Assembly: GCA_947579605.1 (NCBI GenBank)
Contig: OX388327.1
Location: 10,279,122-10,343,121, forward strand
Direction: 5' to 3'
From: Athripsodes cinereus
Taxonomy: Eukaryota > Arthropoda > Insecta > Trichoptera > Leptoceridae
Length of the DNA stretch: 64,000 nt
The notes beneath the pieces were generated by a model. It saw only the letters and a list, made by a program, of their open reading frames with translations. It was not told the DNA's origin and did not search any database. This document shows positions 26,301 to 32,727 of the stretch, in pieces (within the stretch, counting starts at the first letter, position 1; every line of letters begins with the position of its first letter). The translations under genes and the position numbers were made by a program.

Positions 26301-28457
26301 ACTAGGCCCACAGGTGTATGTGTGTGTATTTCTCACCCTATGGTTTTGGTAAGCTGTAACAGCCGTGAAGCAGGTCTCTGGAAAGACGAAGGTTCTGTAG
26401 TTGGTAGTGTCTGTTGGAGGAGATCCTCTTGGTGGCAGGTATACCACGTGAAACCGGGGCTGGTAGCGGTGCATAGAGTTCAAGATTATCTGACAAGAGA
26501 AATAATCAATTTCATAAATAAAAAATGTTTGGCTGCAATAAAATATAAAAAAAAACTATTCAAATAATTAATAATAAAAATACTTTCAAGTAAGGAGTCG
26601 AGCTTAAAACAATCACGAAACTACAAAAATTGTATTCTGTCGGATTGTACACCTAATGAGAAATAAAAAATTACTGTAAAACTTCATACCAGATTTTAAC
26701 AATATTCAAATTAAAGTTTTATGTTTAAGTTAAGCTGAGGATATGAAAAATCTTTCTGAGGAAATTATAATGATTATAACATGCTTGCTGTATAAATAAA
26801 TTCAATCTAATAAACTCACGTGTCCATTATCATCTAATTGATTGTTCGTCAATTTGAGTTTGTCAAATGAAACCAGCTGCTTCATCCACTGCGTTCCTGG
26901 GGCAGGGGAGTCTGGATGCACATGAATGCGGGGAGGGGAGGTAGGGTCCGCCTTGCCAGCCACCACCCAAGAAGAACTAGAAGAAATAAAAAAAGAAATA
27001 AAAAAGTAACGTCTAGTGGACGAGCATAGGTAGGTATTCATTATCATTGACTTTAGAAGATTTGGTAGAGTTGTGTTACGTCGGCATACTTAATTTACTT
27101 TGCCTGAAGATTTGAAATCTTATTATAAATGTTAGAACATAATCTGTTGCTTTTTATAAACGACAAATTATCAAACAGGTGAATTTTAAATTTACTTTAA
27201 AAATATCAGATAAACATGTAAAACTATTCTAGTGGTGAAAACTCTACTAAAACGTAAAGGTTAACAAAATAGTAGAATTTCGACAATTGAGCAAAGTTTG
27301 AATAATAAGCCTACCAGATTGATATTCTCGACCTATGATAACTGAAAATTCTCGATACATACTTACTACTAAATAATACATAATAAATCATTTGATATTT
27401 ACCTGTGAAATGCATATCTGTATCGCTTATCATCCACCGGAATAAAATCCATCATGAGCATGTAGTCAGCCGTGGGGTCTAATCCTCCCAGTCTCGCCTG
27501 GAATGCAGGAAACATTCTTCGTCCAGCCTTAGTGACGATCATCTCAGTGCCCAATTCATTGAATTCGTCCCAGAGAAGCTTCATCTCCAGCAGAGCACAA
27601 CAGGATGATAAACTAGGATGGAGGGGCAGAGCCTAAACAAAATAAATTGATTGTAAATATATTTAGACCAGAATCTTTCAAGAGCAGCCCACATCAAAGA
27701 TTTTAGCTTCAGCGGACTTCCATTAAAATCCTGAAATAATCCATTCTTGGCAATTCCTTCCCACACATCAAATTTCTACACATCTTCTTTCACCGTTCAT
27801 ACTGTTAATTAAAGTTTGGAACAATCTTTCCACATATTATATAAGGAATTCAAACTCTGTCACATATTTTAAAAGTAAAATAAAATCTCAAAGACATTTC
27901 ATTCATAACCCAGTCTCTACCCCAAATTGTCTTCAAAAAACAATGGATGTTATGCGTAAATTTAATTTAATTCATCTCTAATTTATATGCACCCTGATCT
28001 ACTTTTTACAATACTTGATTTTTAATTTTGTTGTATTGTAAAACAATGTCACAATCATATTCAGGTTTGCTGGAAGAGATTGCCTCCAGGTAATAAGCAC
28101 GCGCCTATTGTGTGTAAGTTTTATTACAGCAATAAAGGTTTTTTTATTATTATTATTACGATTGGTGAACTTTTTTCTTAACTAAAACTCAATTAGATTT
28201 TTTTATTTTTTAAAAAGATGAATCTGGGTTTCTGTAATAAACCCAAATACAACCTTATTCACCTTTCACAGTAAGCTAAAAGCTTTGTAAGATATGTTAA
28301 ACTGTATACGGATCAAATCAATAGAACCAAAACCTTACTTCTTTTCTCTGTGTAGGTTGCTTATTGACTTGCAGAGGGGTAGAATCTTCACTATCTGATC
28401 CAGAGTTTGGGGCCACGTCTGTGTGGCTTCTGCTTCGACCTGCAGACTGGAGACATG
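3636..28457 (-). CDS. org-1: T-box transcription factor, Tbx1/10 subfamily (org-1 ortholog), 5' end missing
   Basis: Seven exons on the minus strand splice in phase into a nuclear DNA-binding protein. The T-box runs [129 protein letters not shown]. The words [20 protein letters not shown] and [10 protein letters not shown] point to Tbx1/10 rather than omb/Tbx2 or midline/Tbx20. In Drosophila this gene specifies muscle founder cells and related mesoderm; that role is family knowledge, not read here. The C-terminus is Pro-, Gln- and His-rich and ends HDYGSR, consistent with a regulatory tail. Introns are about 0.3-0.8 kb inside the T-box, but 19.9 kb before exon 5478-5387. The start codon and N-terminal exons were not found. 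No promoter could be assigned. Confidence 0.93.
3998..4939 (-). other. org-1 intron, AT-rich part
   Basis: The sequence is very A-rich (many AAATAAAATAATA words). I see no gene or recognisable repeat other than low-complexity DNA. Confidence 0.6.
4940..5315. mobile_element. hAT-type MITE J, copy 1
   Basis: The ends are TAGTGAT...CATCACTA, with inner arms rich in ATTCGCGAATGCG words. The interior contains CTACCCCCCCGTCGCCGAAT. The flanks GTATGCTG (4932-4939) and GTATGTAG (5316-5323) are a decayed 8-bp duplication, as made by hAT transposases. The left end has an extra TTACAT-like stretch relative to copy 2. There is no coding capacity. It lies in the last org-1 intron. Confidence 0.85.
5387..5478 (-). 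CDS. org-1: org-1 exon f (post-T-box)
   Basis: 92 bp in the longest form, encoding [19 protein letters not shown], then [11 protein letters not shown]. The acceptor tract TTTTCAGCAGTAG offers three in-frame AGs, so the exon may start at 5478, 5475 or 5472. The donor is AAAAG|GTAACT after 5387. It joins exon g to form a Glu codon, and that phase match across both junctions supports the assignment despite low family conservation. Confidence 0.8.
5654..5962 (-). mobile_element. tRNA-derived SINE F, split by a MITE
   Basis: The 3' part (GATGAATCTGGGTTTTTG, AAACCCAAATA) is at 5654-5686. The 5' tRNA-like part (GTGTCGTGAAAGGGGAGTTT, then GCCGGCACCTGGAATCGAAC) is at 5844-5962. Between them sits a separate palindromic element. 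Read on the minus strand the head has a B-box-like GGTTCGATTCC and an A-box-like TAGCCTGGAGA. About eight bases of SINE sequence are missing at the junction. Confidence 0.85.
5687..5843. mobile_element. TA-flanked MITE I, copy 1 (nested)
   Basis: Terminal inverted repeat CACTGAGAAAAATACT at the left and its complement ending TTTTTCTCAGTG at the right, with TA on both sides, as for Tc1/mariner-type insertion. Internal inverted words CGTACTAATGAATCG and TACCAATGATTCG. It interrupts SINE F and is therefore younger than it. Confidence 0.85.
5966..6524 (-). other. org-1 long intron: AT-rich, with a LINE-tail scrap
   Basis: At 6048-6090 lies AACTTTCACCAAGAACCGTC then GGTCGAAAATATCGAC, a relative of the insertions at 38256 and 44338. 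The rest is unassigned AT-rich DNA. Confidence 0.5.
6525..6760 (-). mobile_element. SINE-like repeat A copy
   Basis: Starts ACTATACCATCACGGCATAT and ends GTGCTCCACGGGAT, a nearly complete inverse copy. Its 3' side abuts ACTACTACTACTACC. A GTCAACTT-containing word on both sides (6488-6500 and 6765-6777) looks like the target duplication. Confidence 0.82.
6765..7431 (-). other. org-1 long intron, unassigned
   Basis: AT-rich sequence with no open frame of note. No repeat family was recognised by eye. Confidence 0.45.
7432..7613 (+). mobile_element. LINE family E (CR1/L2-like) 3' fragment
   Basis: Contains CAGAGTCCAACTGTCTGGAA then CAGATTACCCTCAGATCTGA, GAGCAAGTTGATAACGC and CACGGAGCCCTTGAGATGAT. 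It matches in order the 3' end of the copies at 41.5, 48.3, 54.6 and 57.4 kb. Heavily decayed and 5'-truncated. Confidence 0.7.
7614..7824. mobile_element. Palindromic MITE G (Harbinger-like), copy 1
   Basis: Almost the whole element is one inverted repeat: CAGGGCTACTCTTGACAAAA at the left pairs with GTCAAGAGTAACCCTG at the right. The arms (ACTAAACACGATCTTAATCT, GATCAAGATCAAGA) extend to a small GCGCGTTAGCGGTAGCGCGG centre. A CAG trinucleotide lies on both sides, as in copies 2 and 3, consistent with a 3-bp CWG target duplication of PIF/Harbinger elements. Confidence 0.85.
7825..8469 (-). other. org-1 long intron, unassigned
   Basis: AT-rich; no gene or clear repeat seen. Confidence 0.45.
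8470..8602 (+). mobile_element. LINE 3' tail of the GGTTAGTTGGAAGAGAT type
   Basis: Contains TTGGGTTAGTTGGAAGAGAT, CGATAAACTCGCCCTCTGTA and ends ACAGTAAAGAATGAATAA. The same order occurs at 14134-14290 (inverse), 49459-49591 and 53048-53150. This kind of non-coding tail is common on insect LINEs. Confidence 0.7.
8603..10586 (-). other. org-1 long intron, unassigned AT-rich DNA
   Basis: About 2 kb without a supported gene. An 81-codon frame near 9089-9334 looks random, with no domain and no codon structure. No complete repeat was recognised. Confidence 0.5.
10587..10970. mobile_element. hAT-type MITE J, copy 2, inverted relative to copy 1
   Basis: Begins TAGTGATGTAACGAATATTC and ends GAATGTGTGATTTTGG on the complement, closing CATCACTA at 10970. 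A perfect 8-bp duplication ATATTGTA flanks it (10579-10586 and 10971-10978). It carries a long run of G at about 10834-10846. Confidence 0.92.
10979..12417 (-). other. org-1 long intron, unassigned AT-rich DNA
   Basis: No gene is supported. TATTTATTTATTTTT low-complexity tracts occur near 11325 and 12340. Confidence 0.5.
12418..12583. mobile_element. TA-flanked MITE I, copy 2
   Basis: The ends are CACTGAGAAAAATACT and AGTATTTTTCTCTGTG, with TA on each side (12416-12417 and 12584-12585). The interior has two opposed blocks of the GATTAGGACCAGAGATAG and GGACTATATCTGATCC kind, making it longer and more palindromic than copy 1. Confidence 0.85.
12598..12645 (+). repeat. Short dispersed repeat GTGGCGAGATTATCA
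   Basis: CAGTGGCGAGATTATCACTA, then GTGATTTCTTCCATCTA, recurs at 44310-44460, where an insertion splits it. The family is unknown. Confidence 0.6.
12975..13185. mobile_element. Palindromic MITE G (Harbinger-like), copy 2
   Basis: Left end CAGGGTTACTCTTGACAAAA, right end GTCAAGAGTAGCCCTG, flanked by CAG on both sides. The centre has CACCGCGCTACCGCTAACGC. The apparent open frame through it is an artefact of the palindrome. Confidence 0.88.
13186..13965 (-). other. org-1 long intron, unassigned
   Basis: AT-rich, with TAGGTACCTAC words near 13770. No supported gene. Confidence 0.45.
13966..14133 (+). mobile_element. LINE family C, reverse-transcriptase C-terminal fragment
   Basis: Encodes [19 protein letters not shown] then [17 protein letters not shown] and LVAD followed by a stop. 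It is the same protein tail as the longer copy at 20863-21312. A decayed, 5'-truncated non-LTR retroelement. Confidence 0.8.
14134..14290 (-). mobile_element. LINE 3' tail of the GGTTAGTTGGAAGAGAT type (inverse)
   Basis: TTATTTATTCATTCTTTACT at one end and CAATCTCTTCCAACTAACCC at the other, the reverse of the copy at 8470-8602. Confidence 0.7.
14347..14510 (-). mobile_element. SINE-like repeat A, decayed
   Basis: Recognised by GGGGCAGCCAGTAGACTAAC, CACGCCTCATCGCTGAGTTG and CGCCTGTCTTTTACAGGACA in the usual order. Both ends are missing. Confidence 0.65.
15211..17451 (+). pseudogene. Transposase of the two-gene element, two exons, nonsense-mutated
   Basis: Exon 1 starts at ATG 15211 ([18 protein letters not shown]) and stays in one frame to about 16047. 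One stop at 15646-15648 sits inside a block like LP-stop-DGRSLLK, where relatives keep an open codon. Later come [40 protein letters not shown] and KLKCFICDF. After a probable intron, sense resumes near 16222 ([20 protein letters not shown]) with [52 protein letters not shown] and [15 protein letters not shown]. These match the order of a large family of insect and cnidarian transposase-like proteins. A second stop at 16045 lies just before a possible donor AAAAG|GTGGGC, so the exon 1 end is uncertain. The product would bind and cut transposon ends; this copy is probably dead. Confidence 0.75.
17829..18562 (-). CDS. DUF4806-like accessory protein gene, 3' two exons
   Basis: Minus-strand exon 18562-18369 (acceptor TTTTGTTTTAG|GAA, donor TACAG|GTAAAT) encodes [40 protein letters not shown] and [16 protein letters not shown]. 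It joins in phase to exon 18081-17829 (acceptor AATTACAG|TG), encoding [20 protein letters not shown] then [10 protein letters not shown], and ends in an acidic tail DEKQESDI. The order (invariant G, a TWTG-like SWTG, FKS-like FQSL, terminal LKHAKKR) resembles the DUF4806 domain common in insect genomes. Its function is unknown. The upstream exon is unresolved; a good donor CAG|GTAAGG at 18761/18760 is a candidate. No stop breaks these two exons, unlike the neighbouring transposase. Confidence 0.6.
19945..20862 (-). other. org-1 long intron, unassigned
   Basis: AT-rich; no supported feature. Confidence 0.45.
20863..21312 (+). mobile_element. LINE family C, reverse-transcriptase C-terminus
   Basis: From 20969 a frame of 114 codons encodes [60 protein letters not shown] and [20 protein letters not shown] before the stop. 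The preceding 100 bp carry the same protein with a frameshift ([10 protein letters not shown]...). This is the thumb/connection end of a non-LTR retrotransposon polymerase, 5'-truncated. Confidence 0.88.
21555..21789 (-). mobile_element. SINE-like repeat A copy with 9-bp duplication
   Basis: Runs from TCTATACCATCACCGCATAT to CAGATGCTCCACGGC. Perfect direct repeats TTACTAATA flank it (21546-21554 and 21790-21798). Confidence 0.85.
21800..22628 (-). other. org-1 long intron, unassigned
   Basis: AT-rich; short open frames show no domain. Confidence 0.45.
22629..23124 (+). mobile_element. LINE family B, reverse-transcriptase C-terminus and 3' tail
   Basis: An uninterrupted frame encodes [79 protein letters not shown] and [20 protein letters not shown], ending SAYPSWDMA and a stop. 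The DNA tail is CTGCCTACCCCTCCTGGGAC then ATGGCGTGAGGGTATAGATA. This is the best-preserved of about a dozen copies. The polymerase active site is upstream and absent. The 3' end (a GATA-type simple tail, no poly(A)) is shared in style with SINE-like repeat A. Confidence 0.9.
23307..23349. repeat. (TA)n microsatellite
   Basis: A nearly pure TA run. No other feature is attached to it. Confidence 0.9.
23468..24160. repeat. 172-bp tandem array, four units
   Basis: Units start at 23468 (177 bp; five extra bases near TTTACTGTATACGAG), 23645, 23817 and 23989, the last three exactly 172 bp. Each holds GATAATTTATATCGTCTACT, GAAAGAGCTCTATGAGATAA and TTTACCATCACGGCATCTAC, then GTGAGGTAGTTCTCA. Units 1 and 3 read CTCATACT where 2 and 4 read CTCAGACT. 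No open frame spans the array. Confidence 0.93.
24161..24498 (-). other. org-1 long intron, unassigned
   Basis: No gene or repeat recognised apart from low-complexity tracts. Confidence 0.4.
24499..24601 (-). mobile_element. tRNA-derived SINE F, tail and body without tRNA head
   Basis: AAAGATATATCTGGGTTTTG through TTTCACAGTAAGCTAAAAGC to AAGGGGAGTTTGCCGG, where it stops abruptly before the tRNA-like head. Confidence 0.85.
24625..24963. mobile_element. hAT-type MITE with TAGGGA ends
   Basis: Left end TAGGGAATGCAATCCCG and right end GGATTGCAATCCCTA form the inverted repeat. The interior has GCGGGATTG, TTGCGGATCCGCAAGC and GCGGGATCCCGC palindromes. The flanks ATCTTCAC (24617-24624) and ATGTTCAC (24964-24971) match at 7 of 8 positions, the duplication size of hAT elements. 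Confidence 0.85.
25418..25485 (-). CDS. org-1: org-1 exon e (end of T-box)
   Basis: 68 bp encoding [19 protein letters not shown] then PDD plus two bases (TG) of a split codon. The acceptor is TTCCAG|ATA and the donor TTG|GTGAGA. Most Tbx1 relatives I recall have Trp after this acidic pair; here the split codon resolves to TGC or TGT (Cys) after splicing to the next exon. Confidence 0.93.
25697..25929 (-). mobile_element. SINE-like repeat A copy
   Basis: From CCTCACGGCATATCTCACAA to GGATGCTTCACGGGT, nearly full length. It lies in the intron between org-1 exons d and e. Confidence 0.82.
26134..26308. mobile_element. Palindromic MITE H, copy 1, 28 bp from an org-1 splice donor
   Basis: Ends GGCCTAATCAAAACACATTT and AAATGTGTTTTGACTAGGCC. 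The arms continue AAGCGTTACGTTTTCGTTCA and CGAGAACGTGTCAATT. Copy 2 at 60804 matches throughout. It lies in the intron just downstream of exon d (donor at 26336). Confidence 0.85.
26337..26489 (-). CDS. org-1: org-1 exon d (T-box)
   Basis: Exactly 51 codons from [17 protein letters not shown] to [11 protein letters not shown]. The acceptor is TTGTCAG|ATA at 26489 and the donor AGG|GTGAGA after 26337. A short insert ([14 protein letters not shown]) sits where Tbx1 proteins vary before the TFVF block. A palindromic MITE begins 28 bp beyond the donor. Confidence 0.95.
26490..26819 (-). other. org-1 intron c-d
   Basis: 330 bp, A-rich; nothing else seen. Confidence 0.6.
26820..26976 (-). CDS. org-1: org-1 exon c (T-box middle)
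   Basis: The acceptor TTCTTCTAG|TTC at 26976 completes the split Ser, giving [13 protein letters not shown] as in Tbx1. The exon continues through [16 protein letters not shown] and [12 protein letters not shown]. The donor is CAC|GTGAGT after 26820. Its length of 157 bp fits phase 2-in, phase 0-out. Confidence 0.95.
26977..27402 (-). other. org-1 intron b-c
   Basis: 426 bp, AT-rich; nothing else seen. Confidence 0.6.
27403..27632 (-). CDS. org-1: org-1 exon b (T-box N-terminal part)
   Basis: Encodes the start of the T-box, [19 protein letters not shown] through [10 protein letters not shown]. The donor is CACAG|GTAAAT at 27403/27402, leaving AG of a Ser codon. The acceptor TTTTGTTTAG|GC at 27632 is my choice; it keeps phase 0 with exon a and adds about 16 residues (including LSSCCALLE) before the Met-Lys of the conserved block. 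Confidence 0.92.
28063..28158 (+). mobile_element. LINE 3' tail, GCTGGAAGAGATTGCCTCCA type
   Basis: The tail GCAATAAAGGTTTTTT then ATTATTATT follows the conserved block. An inverse relative is at 61015-61122. Confidence 0.65.
28203..28290 (-). mobile_element. tRNA-derived SINE F, 3' fragment
   Basis: AAAGATGAATCTGGGTTTCT through CTTTCACAGTAAGCTAAAAG; the tRNA-like head is absent. Confidence 0.8.
28339..28457 (-). CDS. org-1: org-1 exon a (pre-T-box linker)
   Basis: The acceptor is TTGTTTCAG before 28457 and the donor is GTAAGG from 28338. The exon encodes an Arg/Ser/acidic linker ([18 protein letters not shown], then [14 protein letters not shown]). It enters with two bases of a split codon and leaves in phase 0, which fits the next exon. 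No domain is recognised in it, so its assignment rests on position, splice sites and phase. Confidence 0.7.
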
Positions 28458-28884
28458 CTGAAACAACATAAATGTAAATAAACATTAATTTTCTTTTTAT
28501 CGGTGTCAACGTTGTGAAAGTTCATTTTTATATAAATTATAAAAATATTCAAAACCACATAAACATTGTTTTCTTTCACAGAATTTATTCTTAATCGGCA
28601 GAGGCTTTTTGGACTTAGTCCATCGTCAATGCCTTATGGTTAAAAAGTACTTATAATAGTTTTATTTTTATTGTGTACCTACATCGTATATCGTCGCGTT
28701 AGGACCTATAATACAATATCTTAGTTTGGAACTATCTCAATCCGTGTAACTTGTCTATCTATTAGTGATGTTATTTACTGATCTTCACTTCAGAAATGAG
28801 GTAAGTACTCGCTATCCTAATTAAAAGTAGGTATACTTATATTCGAAGAATCGGAGAACATTAATAATAATAATAAAGATAATT

Positions 28885-29220
28885 TGTATTTGGCGCCGTT
28901 TAATGATCCGTGACCATCTCAAGGGTGCCATGGCTTTTCTCGTGGACCGTGAGGCACAGTTTGAACTGTACTCTCTCTGGGACTCTCAGCCAGTGTAGCT
29001 CCTTAAGCAGTGGTATGATGTGACAACGCTTGTTATCCCTATAGATGGTCCTGGCAGCAGCATTAAAGGCCATCTGGAGACGATTCAGAAGGATTTGGGG
29101 CAGTCCTGTACATATGATGTTACAATAGTCTAGACGAGAGACGACGAAGGCGGCGACTAGACTCTTAACTGCGTCTACATTAGTACGATATAGGGGAATG
29201 GTAATTTTATACATTAACTT
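28885..29220 (-). mobile_element. LINE family E (CR1/L2-like), reverse-transcriptase C-terminus
   Basis: On the minus strand encodes YKITIPLYRTNVDAVKSLVA, FVVSRLDYCNIICTGLPQIL, NRLQMAFNAAARTIYRD and LLKELHWLRVPERVQFKLCL. LDYCN...GLP...LQ...NAAAR and LHWLRVPER are hallmark words of CR1/L2-type polymerases. An ATAATAATAATAA run sits at the 3' side. Confidence 0.88.
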
Positions 29221-29289
29221 TCCGATTTACAGACAGTTTAAAATGACAATAAAATGATCTTGCCTTGTAATAAAAATGTGAAATAGCAA

Positions 29290-29440
29290 AGTTCACCACC
29301 GCACCGTTTTGGATGAAGTGTGTCTAAGAATGTGAGGATGGTCGGTCCGGTCGCTCTGTACTCTGCGGCATGCCGAGTGCCGGCTGTCGGACCTTCCAGT
29401 GACGGCACTCTCAAATTCTTCGCGGCACTTCGCAATAGGT
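29290..29440 (-). other. Unassigned G+C-richer open block upstream of org-1 exon a
   Basis: It stands out in base composition and is open in two minus-strand frames. One frame (KNLRVPSLEGPTAGTRHAAE, ...FLDTLHPKRCG) could end at a donor-like GGTG|GTGAAC (29297/29296) with the phase needed by exon a. I recognise no domain, and it may instead be retroelement DNA. Confidence 0.2.
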
Positions 29441-29552
29441 AGACTCTCTGCTAATTGTAACATTAAGGACAAACGCACCCTACAATTATTTTTTTTTTCC
29501 AATAATTCTGAAAATGTTGTCAGATTGTTCTTTAGAAATTAGTCTGTTTAGA

Positions 29553-29577
29553 TTTTGTCAAGAGTAACCCTACAGGA
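29553..29577 (+). mobile_element. MITE G end fragment
   Basis: TTTTGTCAAGAGTAACCCTA followed by CAG, the right end only. Confidence 0.65.
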
Positions 29578-31148
29578 GTGAGGCAATAAAACTCGGATGA
29601 CTGAACGACTTATACACATAGAATTGCTGTTTAAAAGAAGACAGTGTTAAAGCAAGAGAAATCATTACAGTAGGTAACTTCATACTAAGATACTTGAAGG
29701 GGGACTTTAAGGAGATTGAGTACTTACGAGAATACGGAAAGATATGTGTAGGTATAGAATTATTTAATTGCTTACATGTTCTAAATTGCAAGCCAATAAC
29801 ATGGATAAAATGTACATAAAATGTTATGTTAGATATATTTGAAAAATAATAGACAAAGTGTATTTAAATAGGGACGAGACTTGTGGGAAGCCAATGAATA
29901 AATTAATTAATGAAAACGAGATCCAACAGTAGGTACCTACGTATATTTTCAAATAAATTTAAAAGGAAGAAATAAACATTTTCTCTCTGTTGTAAAATCC
30001 GTCAGATTAGTAGAACTCTCGAGGGAAGTAGTTTTTGTTTCTTGATTGATGGTTGATAAATGAGGAAATATATTCATAGTATATATTGATAAGCTAATTA
30101 AATAAGAAACAAATGATAGATAATAATTAATTAAATTAGTCGAGGGACGATCTGTATAGTATGCGAACCACCCGGAACTCTTGTCAGACGGAGACAGTTT
30201 AGATAGACAATATCCACATCAGCCAAGATTCATAATATGAATACTGCACTGTTAACTATAGGTACCTAACTATGAAGTGTGTCACTGCCGCTGTGTACAA
30301 TAGTGTACATTCATTCTCGTATAGTAGAATAAGAATGTTATGTATTTGACAGGAGTGTTTAGATTAATATGACTACAAATCGAGCTGACTTTTATTTGGC
30401 ACAAATGGTAGCATTTAATAATTCCGATCCTCTGTTTACACACCACAACTATCTCAACAGGGACGGCATCAATACCGACGTAGCCTATTTTTATTTATTG
30501 TGTTGGTGCATAGCTAGTCCAATTCCATATTTGAATTAATTAAAAACAAGAATTTTCTACTACATTCTAGTCAACATTCGAAGAGAGACGTCTTTCGTCT
30601 TTTAAGAAATTGAGCAAATATTTTACTAAAAAATAAAATTTCATATTCGTTTCGTATCCATACTGAAAAATTTGGTCTAGAACGAATATTTTTTTTTACC
30701 TTCGCACGTACATTAATTTGAACAAATTAATTAAAAATATGATAATAATACATGCTTTTCGATCAGAATCGCTGGTGACTGTTTGCAGAAAATCCGGGAT
30801 AGTATAAATGTCCGTAGACATATGGGGGAGGCCTATATGTTTGGTAGTGGACAGGAATAAGAAAGTAAAAGTATTAATTGTTCGTTTCTATGACGCACGT
30901 GATATAGCTCTAATGAATGTCACGTCTGATGATCCGTCCCTGAATTTACATATTTAATTAAGTGTTGTTTAGTTGTTAGGATTTATTGCTTTAGTAGACA
31001 ACAGGGCTCAGCTAAACACAATGCGCAAAAAACTTGATTGATTCTTCCGAGTATAAAACTAGTCAATATATGTACCTAATAATTATAGATGTATAAATAA
31101 GGGATTCTGATGACAAAGATAAATAATGAAATCTAAATGTGTAAAAAA
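29578..31148. other. Region upstream of org-1, no proven gene
   Basis: AT-rich. Missing org-1 5' exons or promoter could lie here or further right, but I cannot identify them. One small plus-strand frame (30369-30539) is listed separately. Confidence 0.4.
30369..30539 (+). CDS. Small open frame of 56 codons, uncertain
   Basis: ATG at 30369 gives MTTNRADFYLAQMVAFNNSD, then PLFTHHNYLNRDGINTDVAY and stops after PIPYLN. The composition looks protein-like in the first 40 residues. No domain, no splice sites and no neighbour support it. It could be an exon, a micropeptide or chance. Confidence 0.15.
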   Translation: MTTNRADFYLAQMVAFNNSDPLFTHHNYLNRDGINTDVAYFYLLCWCIASPIPYLN

Positions 31149-31249
31149 AAACTCCCCTTTCACGGCACAAGCTTTTAGCTTAGTGTGAAAGGTGTATAAG
31201 ATTGTATTTGGGTTTATAACAAAACCCAGATATATCTTTAAAAAAAAAA
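31149..31249 (+). mobile_element. tRNA-derived SINE F, body and tail
   Basis: AACTCCCCTTTCACGGCACA to AACCCAGATATATCTTTAAA, lacking the tRNA-like head. It lies 175 bp before a full copy. Confidence 0.85.
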
Positions 31250-31422
31250 ATTATGAATTCGAGAAACAACAATGACCTTTGGCTTTCACAGCCGACGTCA
31301 CTATAGTTAGAAAGTTTTCTTCCGGACTGACTGATCGTAGTCTCCCGCCCGAGTAAAAACTTTCCTACTAAAAAACAATTAAATAATCGTGGTGTTCGGC
31401 GAAATCTATAAATAAATTAGAG

Positions 31423-31605
31423 TTCGTCGGTAGCCTGGAGGTAGAGTCTCGGCCTCGTGAACAAGGGGTCCGTGGTTCGATCCCTGGTACCGGCAAACTC
31501 CCCTTTCACGACACAAGCTTTTAGCTTACTGTGAAAGGTGTATAAGGTTGTATTTGGGTTTATTTCAAAAACCCAGATATATCTTTTTTAAAAAAAAAAA
31601 AAAAA
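31423..31605 (+). mobile_element. tRNA-derived SINE F, full copy
   Basis: The head GAGTTCGTCGGTAGCCTGGA, then GGTAGAGTCTCGGCCTCGTG and GTGGTTCGATCCCTGGTACC, is tRNA-like with A-box-like TAGCCTGGAGG and B box GGTTCGATCCC. The body is CAAACTCCCCTTTCACGACA, the tail GGGTTTATTTCAAAAACCCA (a hairpin), then AGATATATCTTTT and poly(A). RNA polymerase III would read it if active. Confidence 0.9.
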
Positions 31606-32727
31606 ATTACCCATAACAATTAATGAGTGCCGTATAAAAGATGCGTTGGTTAGGTATGGATTAGACTATTTTTCCAAATCTAACTTGGAGTTGTATAATG
31701 TCATCGAATGCTGTTTAATTTTGTATCTGATATTGTTGAAGGTAGATACTAATGGTTGAATGCTAATTTGGTAAACCCTGGTCTAGATCTCGCGATGGAT
31801 CAATAGTTTGACACGGTGACCCCATCGCACTTCTGCCAAGATATCATCAGCAATAGTCTATGAGCTACTGTACTCTATCACAAGCAATATATATCAGCAC
31901 AATATAGGTATATAGATAGGTAGGTGTCTATTATTACCAGACAAAGATTTATTGTCGTTTTGATATTGTGCATCACAATCAACTTTGGCAGCGGCGATTA
32001 ATCTTAAAACAGAGTTTAATAATGTTGCGTAGTACACATTTTTCTGCAGTGGTTTGCACTTACACAAAGGTAAATACTTTTAAATAGCAGACACGTAAAA
32101 TATTGAGACTGTTCTAAAACAAACTAACTATGTACCTACCTATTTAAAATTATTATTATTCTTTAAATATGTAGGTACCTACTTATAGACTGTTCTTCAG
32201 GGAGCTAGAAATTATAAAATATACTTAGGTATTGGTAACAGATATCAAGATCAGAAACATGTCCATCATAGGTCAGATTTACTTATAATTATGAGAAAAA
32301 ATGTGAGCTGCTGCAGTTAATAACCAAGGACATCAAAAGGGCGAAGGCGTGTTATATTAAGATACAGGGGTGGGGGTGGTTTACTGGTTAGGGTGTTACT
32401 CTTTACACGAACAACTCTAAAATCTTAGTTATTACAGTATTATCTTGGAAATGTTAATGAATATCAATTTTAACTTAATATACTGTAAAATTTTCAAATT
32501 TTTGACTATTTTTAACGGGCGTCTTCAAAATTGTTAAACTTCCCATTCATGTATAACATTTAGTAATCTCAGAGATAAAAGGCCTACTTACGACTTAAAA
32601 GAACAAACAATGTGTCGTTTTGATACTTTATAATAATTACATGACTATAAAATATACCGTTATTTGCGAGAGCGAGCAAAAGTTCTGAAATGCTGAAAAA
32701 GATATGTAAATGTTTTCAATATATTTA
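31606..32727. other. AT-rich intergenic DNA
   Basis: No supported gene. TAGGTACCTACC words are frequent. Confidence 0.45.

Larger units (their letters stand above)
27633..28338 (-). other. org-1 intron a-b with a LINE tail
   Basis: Holds a GCTGGAAGAGATTGCCTCCA retroelement tail at about 28063-28158 ending in an ATT run, and a SINE F fragment at 28203-28290. The rest is AT-rich. Confidence 0.55.

Noticed and set aside
31423..31495. Possible functional tRNA gene
   Set aside because: A- and B-box-like motifs are present, but the same head recurs joined to the same body and tail at several sites, so it is a SINE; no clean cloverleaf with acceptor stem was evident.
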